NCBI RefSeq assembly: GCF_026914185.1
Contig: NC_070568.1
Coordinates: 930,001 to 994,000 of the forward strand
DNA: 64,000 nucleotides
Reading direction: 5' to 3'
Source of the DNA: Puccinia triticina
Lineage: Eukaryota > Basidiomycota > Pucciniomycetes > Pucciniales > Pucciniaceae
Shown piece after piece: positions 32,199-43,482 of this stretch. Under the pieces are notes generated by a model. The model worked only from the letters and a program-made list of their open reading frames with translations, was not told where the DNA came from and searched no databases. Both the position numbers and the translations under genes were made by a program. Positions within the stretch are counted from its first letter, which is position 1, and each line of letters starts with the position of its first letter.

Positions 32199-32676
32199 AA
32201 CGGTGGGTCGCTACTTTACGGTTATCGATATCGTAACGTTATCGTAGCAATTTTTGGTCCCTTTACGCTAACCGGACCGGTAGCAATGGGGAAATGTGGT
32301 GCGATATCGATATCGCACCGGGCGGGTGTTTTTTTTTCAAGGCCGCTACGATATCTATGGGCAGCGCAGCAGGTATTTATCAACATATTGAGCAAGAAAA
32401 GGCCATTTCAGGGCTGATTTGGCCTTTCACTGCTCAATAAAGGGTTTCTCTGCTTGATAAGGGCCAATTTGACCCTTAATTGCTTAATAAAATGTTAATT
32501 TTCTCAATAACACGTTACTTTACTAGTGACGGCTGTACAAAAAAAGGCCAGTTACAATAACCGTGACGCGGCGATCCGCGCGCTAGCGTTAACAATAACT
32601 GTAAAAATGTTAGGCGCAGCTCGCTACTTTACTCTACAGCCCCGGTTATCGTAGAGTAAAGTAGCGACCCACCGTT
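32199..32676. mobile_element. MITE (478 bp) with 9-bp target duplication
   Basis: Inverted ends AACGGTGGGTCGCTACTTTAC and its complement are flanked by GCAGCGGTC (32190-32198) and GCAGCGGTG (32677-32685), 8 of 9 matching. Inside are CGATATCGATATCG palindromes. Duplication length fits Mutator-like or hAT-like families. Confidence 0.8.
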
Positions 32677-33199
32677 GCAGCGGTGCAGCCGCCTTCTGGG
32701 GGAGGTTGAGCAGGTGGTCGCAGATCTATGAGTCAATGGATTTCAACATGCTCAAGAGCCCAAGCAGAAGGTGTTGCTGGTCAAGGGGACAACCAGGCCG
32801 GTGGCGTGGATTCAAGTGAAAATCTTGGCCCTGGGACTGATTTGGGCTTGAGTTGCTCGCAGCTCGGGCGGCTTCTGGATATTATTTGGGATCCATTTCG
32901 ACTCCTGCCAAGCAACTGTCAGCAGATTAGTAACATCTTCATGATAATTAAGGAAGAGCCAAGAAGGTTGCTGTTGTCAAGCGCAACCCAAAAGATAGTC
33001 TTACACAAGGTTATTGTTGACAACGCCTAGCCAGTCAAAAAACCGCCGTGCAGGTCACAGGTACTGGAGGAGTGTGGCAGTGGCGTAGTTGTCATGGCTT
33101 GATGAATGTGGCAGTCGAGCTTGTTGGTGGTGAGCTGTAGTACTGTATCGTCTATAAAAGTAGGCTTCAGCTTGCTTGTTTGTGTCCCCCAGGGCGTCC

Positions 33200-34529
33200 T
33201 CTGCCGCTGTACTTCCAGCGTGCGGTTTATCCTCAACCCCCTCCGCTGTTACACTTGCGCAGTTTGAGGGGCTAAAGCTTGCCCCCCCCCCCCCCTGGTT
33301 CTGCAGCCTTTGCTGCGGGATGGGGGCTTTCAACACCCTTCCTTTTTGACCCGTGCGCTTGACGCGGGCTAGAGGTTGGCCCAGACGCAACAGCCATTGC
33401 TGTTCACAACACCTTTGGTGTTGTTTGGGGGCATCTCATATTTCTTTTTTCCAGTTCTGTTGTATGTACATTAAACCTTGTATTTTTTTGTGTTTTAAAA
33501 TAAGGGGAAACCCTTGATGTTTTTTTTTCTATTTTGACAAAATGTAAGGGGAAACCCTTGATTTTTTTTTTTTTTGATTTTTTTACAAAGCTGTTTCTTT
33601 AATAAACTTGGATTCAGAGGATCAGCCAGCTGCAAGATGAATCCTTTGAGCATATTTATGTCATGTGAATTCCCATATCAAATTGGGCAGAAATTAGTTT
33701 GAAATCAATAATTTGTATTCTTCAAGTATCAAGCAGTGTCAAAGCTAAGAAGACCTGCGTAATGTGGGCTTGCACTCCAAGCAGTATGAAATGTGAAAAT
33801 ACCGGAGTTGGTTTTCCTTACCATTTTTACCAAGGTATGAGCCATAAAATAATTTTCAGTGTGAATAGCTGTTCATTTGGGAATCTACATCTTGCCTAGT
33901 ACATGACTACACTTGGTACAATTTCTGAAACTTTACCTACAACTGACTGGAAAATGCACGGCCTAGAGGCCAAAATATATAAAGGGAAGGGGGGTATATT
34001 TGTGGATATTGACAGGCGCACCAATATTCCCTTGCTCCTGGAACCAGCTGGAGAAATAATTCAACAGCTGGTCTGAGAACTCCACAATGAGCAGTCAATT
34101 CTTAAATTTTCACGCACATCCCAGTGTGGGTAACACCTTTTATCTTGTGGATTGACCATCTTCACATCTTCTCTGCAAATGTTTCCCGCAAATTATCTCC
34201 TACTTGAAGCATTATTTCATCACACGTACCTTTATTTCCATGTGCATGGGTCAAAAAAATAGTACTGAATGCTCTTATCACATACAGGTGCTCACGTAGC
34301 ACTGGCTTTTAATTATTAATTCCGCACTGTGGACCTGCTGTATCAAGACCACTCAAAATCATTGGCCTTAGGATAGCAGGAGCAGCATAATTATGTGAGG
34401 ACAAATATTAAAAAAATTGTCTCTGGGTGTTTGAAGGTTGGCACAAGTGGACTATGGCCGGGTGAGGAAATTTGGATTGGCTCAGCATGGCCCTTAATTT
34501 CACTCAGGAGGGTTTTTTTACTTCTTTAA
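33200..34529. other. No supported gene
   Basis: Contains a C run (33281-33295), two AAGGGGAAACCCTTGAT repeats among poly-T (about 33502-33560) and AT-rich DNA. The short open frames have no recognisable content. Confidence 0.35.
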
Positions 34530-35470
34530 TGTCCACCCCCATGTTCGCCTGAACGTCAGGGTGGACATTGGCCAGCAGCTAACACATGTACCCAGACTCA
34601 ATGAACAGGTGGTGCTGTCCATTGCGCTGGGAAATTCCTGGCTTGTTGACCACCACATGCTGGTCTTATAGCTGGGCTTTCCCGAGCTCTTTGGACAGTA
34701 TGTGCTGTCAAACAAGCTCGGAAAGGCCGGTGCGATGTCCAGTATCTGCTGGTTATCGGGATAGGGCTTCCCCGACTCGGGGACCCCTGTCATTTGTCCA
34801 CTGCAATTTTTGCCCAAGTGTTGTGGTGGACAAGTGCCATGGACACCAATCTGCTGCCTATCCAAGCTCAAAACCAATGACCAGTACCTATTGGTCATTA
34901 CATGGGCAAAGCCCTAGCGCGATGAACAGCACATACTGGTCATCAAGCCAACATTACCAAGCTCTGTAAGCAGAAGTGGCGCCCCAGCTTGCAAAAGCGC
35001 CGCCAAATGGCCAGAATTTACTGGCCTTTTAGCTGGGACTTGCACAGCTCGATGTACAGTAATGGCTGGTTCATCAAGCTGGTAAAGATACTCCTCAATT
35101 ACCTACATGTACTGGTTGTTGAGCTGGTCCTTTCACAGCCCAGTCACCTGTAATCAAGTGAAGGATTTCTGCACCCAATGGTGGGTATACACAAGTAATT
35201 GAGATAAGATGCTCTCCACTCAATGAACATAGAAAATGTCCATGCAGTGGAGGATTTCTCCACTTGATGGGCTTTATACTTGGTCAGCAAGTGGAGGATT
35301 TCTCCACTCAATGGTCAATAGTGAAGATCATAGAATGGAGAATTTCTCCACTTGATGATCATCTAAACCAGTCATCAAGTGGAGGGTTTCTCCACTTGAT
35401 GGGCATCCAACCAAGTAATCAAGCAGAGGATGTCTCCACTTGATGGCGGGTACAAATTGGTTGGCAGAGA
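34530..35470. repeat. Array of short hairpins (array 2)
   Basis: A series of separate hairpins about 60-90 bp apart. Examples: AATGTCCACCC/GGGTGGACATT (34530), TTTGGACAG/CTGTCAAAC (34700), AATGACCAG/TTGGTCATT (34875), AAATGGCCAG/CTGGCCTTTT (35006), and several CAAGTGGAG/CTCCACTTG units (35230-35450). Many tips follow CCAGTAnnTgCTGG while the stems differ, suggesting paired changes. No coding potential. Confidence 0.7.
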
Positions 35471-36041
35471 ATCCCTTTTTGTGCACTTGCCACTGAGTGG
35501 AAATACCCATTAGTTCAGTTTAACTTGCCAGACACAACAAGATTAGATACAGATAAGATCAGTATGATTTGATTATAAACATACAACCAACCCACAATTC
35601 AGTTACACATGAGGCAATGGAACATATCTGCCAGAATTCTAGATAGAAATTACAGTCTGGCACTCTCTAGAGAGTGCAACACATCCCCCCCTGGTGAAAG
35701 TTTATGCTGAAAAGCATGATGCATATTCATTTTGGGATTAGTCCCAGGATTAGTGGGGTCTATATTTAGACCCCACTAGCTTCAAACAGAGCTTCGGGTT
35801 AAGTTGATCCCTGGTTGATCCAACCCGATGCGGGTGCGGGGTCAAACTAAGTGCCCTAATCCGGGCTAACTTAGCGCCCGGTGCGTATCACATCAGCTGT
35901 ATGCGCCGCAGCACTTTGTATACACCAGCGCGCAAAGTTCTGGTTTCTCTTCTCCACCAATTTAGAGGACCGGAACCGGACGCAACGGTAGCTAACCGTA
36001 TTTGCATTGGGTCACCTTAGTGCCCGTTTGGTTTCTCACAG
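35471..36041. other. Intergenic DNA
   Basis: AT-rich, with a GTGGGGTCTA/TAGACCCCAC hairpin near 35754-35779. No gene recognised. Confidence 0.4.
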
Positions 36042-36839
36042 TAAACACCTGTTGTATGTATTGCGCTGAACTCCTTTGCCTGCGGGACAGCCTGCCCCCC
36101 CCCCCCCCCTGGGCCCCTGGTAGTTGGCGGTGCATCAGATTCATGCTCCTGATTTGCCCCGAACTTAACACATCATGCCTACACTTGGGGGGAGGGGGGG
36201 CTACGGAGAGCGTCCCGCGGGGTTTGAAAGGCTTTGTTCAGCTTGGATTTGCTCCGGGTGCGTCAATAGTTATGGTGTTCAAAGTTGGTTTGCATAATTT
36301 TATGCATGCATAAATCATAAAATCATAAAAATATTTTGGTGAGGAAATTTTGCATTACATAACCAGACAGTCATATCCCCTCCAAAAAATATTTTATGAT
36401 TTTATGATTTATGCATGCATAAAATTATGCAAACCAACTTTGAACACCATAAGTGTGTGTGTGTGAAAACCATAAAAAGTCTGGGTTTCTTCTGCATACA
36501 GATTTATTTATGTAGATTTCTGAAACTAGTTCCTTCTCTCTTGCAAGGGGCGGGCCCTGGATGACTCCTTCAGTACCTTCAAGTCCTTCACGCGTCGGCC
36601 AATCAGTTTTTGAGACATATGTATGTAAACTTTGTACCCAAGACTTCTTGATGCCGGTCTGCATCAAACAAAACTCCCTGAACCTGTTGAGTCTTGACAT
36701 CGAGCGTGCCGGGTGTGTCATGAGAGCCTCGCGCTGAAACTCCATTCGCTTGCCCACCCTCAACAAGCACCTAGAGTAACTTTGATCCAGTCCTATCCCC
36801 GTCCCGGAGCCTCGAGTCACTGAACTGCACACGAGGAGA
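36042..36839 (+). promoter_or_regulatory. 5' flank of gene B, copy of the gene A flank
   Basis: Aligns with 14474-14918 over most of its length. Differences include a C run, a G-rich insert near 36187 and a palindromic MITE at 36273-36449. Confidence 0.7.
36273..36449. mobile_element. Palindromic mariner-type MITE (177 bp) in the gene B promoter
   Basis: About 64 bp from TGGTGTTCAAAGTTGG inward is repeated inverted at the right end, flanked by TA on both sides (36271-36272 and 36450-36451). The paralogous flank of gene A lacks it, giving an empty-site comparison. TA duplication fits Tc1/mariner-mobilised MITEs. A relative without clean ends may lie near 48707. Confidence 0.85.
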
Positions 36840-39041
36840 ATGTTTCTCCATCCCGGTGCACTGCTAACGATTTTAGTCTTAGTATCTTTCTCACATGGAA
36901 GATGTTTGCGTCGAGGTCTGTGGAAGCGCATGAACGAGCTGGAGGTTCCTCTGTAGGTGCCAAAATAAACCTGTGAAGACAATTTCTTCAATTTTGATGT
37001 GCGTTGCACTTTTTCCGCTGGCAGACTTTCCAAAGATTATTCCAGGGAAGGGGCAGAGTAAGCAAGCATCAGTGAAAACACCATAATGCTTGAGCAAGAT
37101 CAGCTGATTTTTTCAACCTTGATCCATGCCATTGTGAAATCCGACGTGACTCAATGAAAACAGAGCAGCCGATAACGGCATGAATATTGCAAGGATAGCC
37201 GATGGTACCCAGATTCCTAAGTATTCCGTCATGTGAGCATTTCTTTCAAAAATTCTCCGATGAGCCGAGTACCCTGTGATCCAATCGCCCTCCTGCTATA
37301 ATTGATAAGTAATGAACACCTACACCCATCATACGCAGAGAAAAGCCAGATGGGCTCAATGGCCTCAAACACAATCCTAAACCCCCCAAAACAGTCTCAA
37401 AGAGTCAAAAGGCATTAGTGGCCTGGTCGAAGTTCAAAAAAGGCATACATGTGATCAGAGGACAACGGATGTACAGAGAGGATGGAAGGAAGTCCAACGG
37501 TCTTGGGCAGGAGCTGGTTCCTCTGTAAGTGTCAAAATAAACTTGTGGAGATAAGTTCCTCAATTTTAGTGTGCTATGTAAATATGTTCTTTTTCCTCCG
37601 CCAGAATTTCCGATGACGATTTCATTGAAGTCACAGGGTAAGTAACCAGCAGTGAAAACCCCAAAATGCTTGAGCAAGATCAGCTAATTTCTCCAACCTT
37701 GATCCATGCCACTCTGAAATCCAACATGAATCAATGCAAACAGAGTAGCCGAGGGTCAAAAGTATTCCATCATGTGAGCATTTCTATGTTGAATTATCCG
37801 ATCAACCGAATATCCCAAATCCCCTCTCCTTCCAATTTGCTAATACATATTTGATAAATCATAACCATTACCTATCATACGCAGAGAAAAAGCAGATGTA
37901 CACAATCACCACAAACACAAGCCCCAACCCCTCAAATTAGTGCCAAAGGATAAAAGTAAAACGGTGTTAGTGGCTTGGTCAAAGATCAAAAATGGCATAC
38001 TTGAAAACAAAGGATCACATCTAAAAGGCAACGTTAGAAGGATGTCCGGCGGTCTCAAAGGACTCAAGAATCCTATGATGTGAAGATAGTTTCAACTTTA
38101 TTTGATAAATTCTGCAACCATCCTAATAGGCTTATTTGTATCTGACCAATCCTCTTTGGCCAACATTTGTCCTGGATAACAACCATATTCATACAGCATA
38201 ACATCTCATGGCCCAGAAATACACATTCCCCTACCTTCTGAATTGGTTCAATGGGATGATGGCGAGCCAAAGAAGATGTGAGTGGCCTTTTTGACAATCA
38301 AAAAAGGCATACCCTCATTTGACATCATTGGATGCATGCCAAGTAACTGAAATAAATTCCTTATTTGCAGCAAATATGATGTCCTCTTGGCGATTGGACC
38401 CCGCATGACAGGTATACCCCGCACCGCTTTCAATATGGCAGCCAAATACTATCAGTGGGTTACTGTTTTGTCTTGAAAAAAGCGGGCCAGGTCCAATTCA
38501 TCAAAACACATGACCACCTATAATAGTATGATTCAGCTTCATTGGAGATGGCTAATTTATGATCACTCACCCTCTATCTTAGAATGGAATACAACCATGG
38601 TCAGGAATATGTTGAAGCCTCAAAGTGCCTGCCACAGCTTTACCAACTCATGGAAGGACAAATTGGCTATAAAAAGTCGGTTTTTTTCCTTGTTTCTATC
38701 ATTCTTTGGCATTCTGCCAAAAATCTTGAGCATAATTTTTTTACCATTCTTCCTCTCTTGGTCAATCAAGTTTCTCCCTGGACAAAGATATACAAAGAAA
38801 ACAATTTGAACAGAAGTTAAAAGAGTGGTTACCACATCTTAAATATATGTAAGCATCTAGTCCTAATTTCTGTGCTCTTATCTATTGAAGAATGAAACTT
38901 GCCATCCGTTGATCCACTCACATCCAAATGGTTTCGTAAACTTGAAACAGGAAATTGGCAGAGTGGCTTGATTACAATCATCCAGAAACCACCAAAACCA
39001 TAAAAACCATAAAAAGAAGCATTTCCAAACCTTTTCACTGA
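36840..39041 (+). CDS. Gene B: paralogue of gene A with internal exon duplication, 361 aa
   Basis: Exons proposed by alignment to gene A: 36840-36952, 37025-37057, 37164-37232, 37339-37524, 37605-37637, 37744-37773, 37885-38079, 38197-38277, 38371-38454, 38583-38675, 38771-38848, 38951-39041 (1086 nt, no internal stop, all introns phase 2). The signal peptide (MFLHPGALLTILVLVSFSHG) and next residues RCLRRGLWKRMNEL are almost the same as gene A. Exons 2 to 5 are present twice. In both blocks the intron between exons 4 and 5 has lost its phase-2 GT donor and reads through in frame (LVAWSKFKKGI and LVAWSKIKNGI). TGA at 39039 stops about 52 codons before the next stop (39195), where coding similarity to gene A continues, so the C-terminus may be truncated. 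Function unknown. Confidence 0.6.
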
Positions 39042-40346
39042 AGTTCAATAAATCAAATCAATGTTTCTACATTCAACTGGGATCAAGCACAATTTGAAGT
39101 ATTTTATGAATTCTGGAAGGAAGGTGAAAAACCAAGCACCTTTCATACACGTGTTCTCAAAGACAGGTTGAAATCTGTCAGTAAGAAGGAAAAGTGATAC
39201 CTTTTCATGGGTTGTTTCCAATATCTGTATTTCAAATTAGCCTCTTTCATTTTTTTAATTTCTTCCAATTTGGCTTGTGTTTTTTTTTTTTTTGAAAGCG
39301 TTGTTTCTTAACAAATTTCATCCCAGTCACTTGATTGATCTGTTTTCAATCTTATTCAAGGTCCTTCCGAGCATCATTATATCCCGAGTATTGCTTATTT
39401 GTCTGGAGTGAGCAGAACCTCCTAATTTCAAAGCTCAATTATGAAAATATACCGCTGGCAGTGGCGAGTGCGAGACAGTGACGAGAGACCCTTGAGAAGT
39501 GCAAAATACAAAATGGCTCTGACCTATCTCTATTATACTTTCCTAGAGGCCTCGTCATTGGTCAAGCAGGTCCGTATGAGTATTATTCAGTCTGGAGGTT
39601 TTGGTGCCCAGTCATCATCCTGATGTTTTTACTTGGTCGACGTGACTTGCCTCTATGTCCCTGGCCTTATTCTCTTGTCCCTCGGCACGCATCATCGCAG
39701 GGTCGTGCCCTCATGGAGGGTTCAAGACGCTCTTTCCATCGCTGCCCCCGCTTAAGAGAAGTCATTGAGTCATCAAGCCCTTAGAGTCAGCTATTCAAAA
39801 TCAATCGATTTCAAACATGTTTTTCCAGCAAAGTCTCCATCCTGGTCATTGGTTTTGGTTCAATGCTGGCTGCGCGATCCGGAAAGAATCGTTGGCACTC
39901 TTTTAGGTCCTGTTGTAAGTTGCTATTTGATTCAGCGGTAGCCCGGCCAAGTGGAAAGACTTTGAGGTTCAGTGCGCTGTGCCCGCTGTCCGCGGTGGGT
40001 TTTGGATGTTTTTTCGGTGGTTTTTTCCTGCTTTTTCCCGTTTTTTTTCTGTTTTTTCGAGTGTGTTCCCTCTCTCGCCTCGCCCAGCTCCCTTCACTCG
40101 CCTCGATCACCACCCTTTCATTTTCACCATACTCCATCACCACCCCACTCCCAACCACACGTAGGTCACCCATCGCCAGCGTAGTCCTTCCCATATACAC
40201 ATTGTCCAGCCACCCTCCCCACCTTCCATCCTGTCTCTCTCCCTCTCAGGGCATTCCCTTCCAGACAGAGCTGAGCCTTATCTACGGAAAACTGATCCTC
40301 AATTGATCTTCGTTCGCTTTCTCTTGACGGTTTAGAACCAAGCATC
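39042..40346. other. 3' flank of gene B and upstream region of KAP95
   Basis: 39042-39197 is the likely former C-terminus of gene B. A frame near 39441-39623 could be a further exon but is unsupported. 39960-40340 is T/C-rich and probably the KAP95 promoter and leader. No other gene seen. Confidence 0.4.
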
Positions 40347-43300
40347 ATGGACGCTGCAAGCCTGCTTGCCAATACTCTGTCGCCCGATCTGACCCTCCGA
40401 ACCACCGCGACCACCCAGCTCGAAACCGCGTCGAGGGAGCATCCCGCTCCCTACCTCGACTCGCTCCTCGGCGTCCTCACCTCGGCCGATCAGCCGGCGC
40501 ATATCCGGAATGCGGCCGGCTTGGCCCTTAAGAATGCGCTGACCTCTCGAGATGCCGGGCGGAATGAGGAGCTGGTCGAGCGCTGGAAGTCGATCTCCGA
40601 CGAGCTCAGGCTCAAGATCAAGGACGGCCTCATCCGCCTGCTTGCCGACGACCAACGCGCCGTCCGTCAAGTGTCTGGCCAGGCTATCTCCGCCATCGGC
40701 GCCGTCGAACTGCCTCTCGGTATGTGGCCAGGCTTGATCGGCCAGCTGCTTCAAATCATCAACAATCCCGAGGGTGGCGTACCACTACGGCAAGCCACCC
40801 TACAAGCCATCGGATACCTGTGTGAGAGTACAGTTAGTATCCATCCCCCGTCACCTCCTTTTTGGATAGAATCCGGAGTATTAATCATTCACCTGCTTTC
40901 TCTCTCTCTCTCTTCTTTGCCTTGACGCCATCTCAGCTTCCTGAAGTCCTGGCTGCCCAGTCCAATGAGATTTTGACAGCCGTAGTTTCGGGGGCCCGGA
41001 AGGAAGAACCCAGCCCAGAGGTCCAGCTTGCAGCAGTCAATGCCCTCTACAACTCGCTCGAATTCGTCCGAGCCAACTTTGAACGCGAGGTGAGTCCCCT
41101 CAAGCTTCTTCCAATCGAGCAGAGCTCTCAACCTTTGTCTCTTTTTCGTCCAATATTTCAGGGTGAACGGAACTACATCATGCAAGTCGTCTGTGAGGCT
41201 ACTCAGTCGCAAACACCTGACGTACAAGTGGCTGCGTTTGGATGTCTGGTCAAGATCATGCAATTGTTTTATGACAAGATGCGATTTTACATGGAGAGGG
41301 CTTTATTCGGAGTACGTATCGGTCATCTTTTTCCATTCATGGAGTTGGATCTGATTTTTTTTTTTACCCTCTCAAGCTCACCGTGCTAGGAATGAAGCAT
41401 GCCGATGAACGGGTAGTACTCCAGGCGATCGAATTCTGGTCCACTGTGTGTGACGAAGAAATCGAACTACAGATCGAGGCTGAGGAAGCTCTCGAGTACT
41501 CAGAGCCGACGGAAAGAGAGTGCCAGCACTTTGCTAAGGTCGCTCTTCCGGAAATCCTGCCAGTCTTGCTCCAGCTCCTAACCCGGCAGAATGAGGATGC
41601 AGACGAGGACGAATGGAACGTCAGCATGGCCGCCGGAACGTCGCTCGCCCTACTCGCCCAAACCGTTGGTGATGCAGTAGTGACGCCGGTGATCCCGTTC
41701 GTGGAAAGCAACATCAAGTCTGCTGACTGGCACCAACGGGATGCAGCCATCATGGCCTTCGGCTCAATCCTTGACGGGCCAGATCCCAAGATGCTGGACC
41801 CACTCGTATCACAGGCTCTGCCGACCCTGATCGAAATGATGCAGGATCCCTCGATCCATGTCAAGGATACCGCCGCCTGGACGTTGGGTAGAGTGACCGA
41901 TCAACTGATCGGCACCATCAAGCCCGACGTCCACCTCGAGCCACTCATCACTGTCCTGCTGGGTGGCTTAGGCGACAATACACGTATTGTCGGGAACTGC
42001 TGCTGGGGGCTCATGAATCTTGCCGAACAGTTGGGTGATCCTAGCAAGCCTAATTCTGTTTTGAGCAGATTCTATGAAGGAATCGCCAACTCATTGATTG
42101 CCTTCTCCGATCGGTAAGCCGTTTGATCAAACTCCTCCGAAACTTTGATCGGTCTGATACTGATATCAATCTGGCCACTTACTTACCTCCAGTGTTGCCG
42201 ATGAGCCAACCTCACGCACTTCGGCATACGAGGCTCTTGGCACTTTAATCAAGTTTGCCTCCTCCGAAGCACTGCCCGTTGTCTCCAACGCACTTGTTGT
42301 CATTATGGAGCGGTCCGAACGCCTATTGGGCATGCAAGCCCAGCTTGTTGGTGACGATGATCGACGCAACTATGCTGATCTTCAGGTCGCCTTCTGTGCC
42401 GTTTTGACAGTATGTGACCGTTCATCATCTTGCCGTTTAGGTTAATATCGTGCTTGACAGACATTTTTTTTTTCACAGCATGCGATCCGAAGATTAGGTC
42501 CCGAGGTAAAACCTATGGCCGATAGAGCCATGACATTGATCTTACGTCTCATCCAAGGTGCCGGGCCCAAGTCGCCGATTCTTGATGATGCTTTCCTCGC
42601 CGTTGGTGCAATGACTTATGGTGAGTTTTCTTTTTTGTCCTACCACGCCCCGACTTGTTGATTTTTGACATAAATCTCTTGCCCTGCCAACTTTAGCACT
42701 TGAAGCGGACTTCCTGGCATACCTCCCTGCTTTCTTACCATTCCTCAACGCTGCTCTAAAATCCCATGAAGAGTACCCGCTATGCTGTATCGGAGTGGGT
42801 ATTGTTGGTGATATTTGTCGTGGTTTAGGTGAACAGGCAACACCATTTGCACAAGGCTTTATGGAACTACTGCTCGAAGACCTCCAGAGCACCGTTCTCC
42901 ATCGCAGCGTCAAGCCTCCTATCCTGTCCTGCTTCGGAGATATCGCATTGGCCGTCGGTGGCAACTTTGCCCCGTACTTGGAAACGACAATCGGGGTCTT
43001 ACAACAAGCTGGAGCGATGCGTGCGGATCCGACGAACTACGACCTCGTAGATTACATCAATCAGCTACGCGAAGGAATCCTGGAAGCTTATGCTGGAATC
43101 ATCGCCGGTCTCAAGTCAGCAAACAAGACCGATTTACTGCTCCCACACGTGCCGACGATATGCGCATTCCTCCATGTGGTGGTGACTGACCAAGACCAGA
43201 CAGAGGAACTATTGAAAGGCGCACTGGGCATCATCGGCGACTTGGCTGAGATCTTCTCGGGCGGACAGATCAAAGCCGCGCTCGATCAACAGTGGATTGC

Positions 43301-43482
43301 GGAAGCCATGAAAACCGGAAGAACGCGCGTGGGAGGCCCGGAGACCAAGAAGTTGGCTAAATGGGCCAAGGAGGTCGGTGCCGTTCATCTTTTCTTTTCC
43401 CTCACACAGTCTAGCACCCTAAGACCACTTCTCTGAGAATGTTTCTTGCTTTTCATAGATGGTTCGACGAGCGACTCAATGA
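40347..43482 (+). CDS. KAP95: Importin subunit beta-1 (karyopherin beta), 861 aa
   Basis: Eight exons: 40347-40832, 40937-41089, 41162-41311, 41377-42113, 42193-42409, 42479-42620, 42697-43373, 43459-43482; total 2586 nt. The whole protein is a superhelix of HEAT repeats; clear matches to importin beta include the N-terminal [16 protein letters not shown] (Ran-binding importin-N region), [58 protein letters not shown] and [13 protein letters not shown]. It carries importin-alpha/NLS cargo through nuclear pores and is released by RanGTP. Length agrees with the family (about 860 aa). The last exon is only 24 nt (MVRRATQ and stop). Intron starts are standard GT; exon 4 uses a CAAG acceptor. Confidence 0.95.

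Larger units (their letters stand above)
29376..33199. mobile_element. Element with 504-bp terminal inverted repeats carrying captured gene DNA
   Basis: The left arm (29376-30226) and right arm (32696-33199) are inverted copies beginning GGATGCCCTGGGGGACAC / GTGTCCCCCAGGGCGTCC. The left arm is 851 bp, but after removing the solo LTR and one 5-bp target duplication (347 bp) it is exactly 504 bp, equal to the right arm. The 2.5 kb between arms contains a RhoGEF fragment (30520-30994) and a MITE (32199-32676) and no transposase. The left end interrupts gypsy pre-RT coding. Long arms, captured host-gene DNA and no transposase recall Pack-type non-autonomous transposons. Superfamily not determined. 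Confidence 0.8.

Noticed and set aside
34530..35470. Regular repeats with spacers, CRISPR-like at first glance
   Set aside because: Units are individually palindromic and differ in stem sequence, spacing is irregular, the genome is fungal and no cas genes are present.
39441..39623. Extra 3' exon of gene B
   Set aside because: Gene A has no counterpart and no frame-consistent junction from 38951-39197 could be shown.
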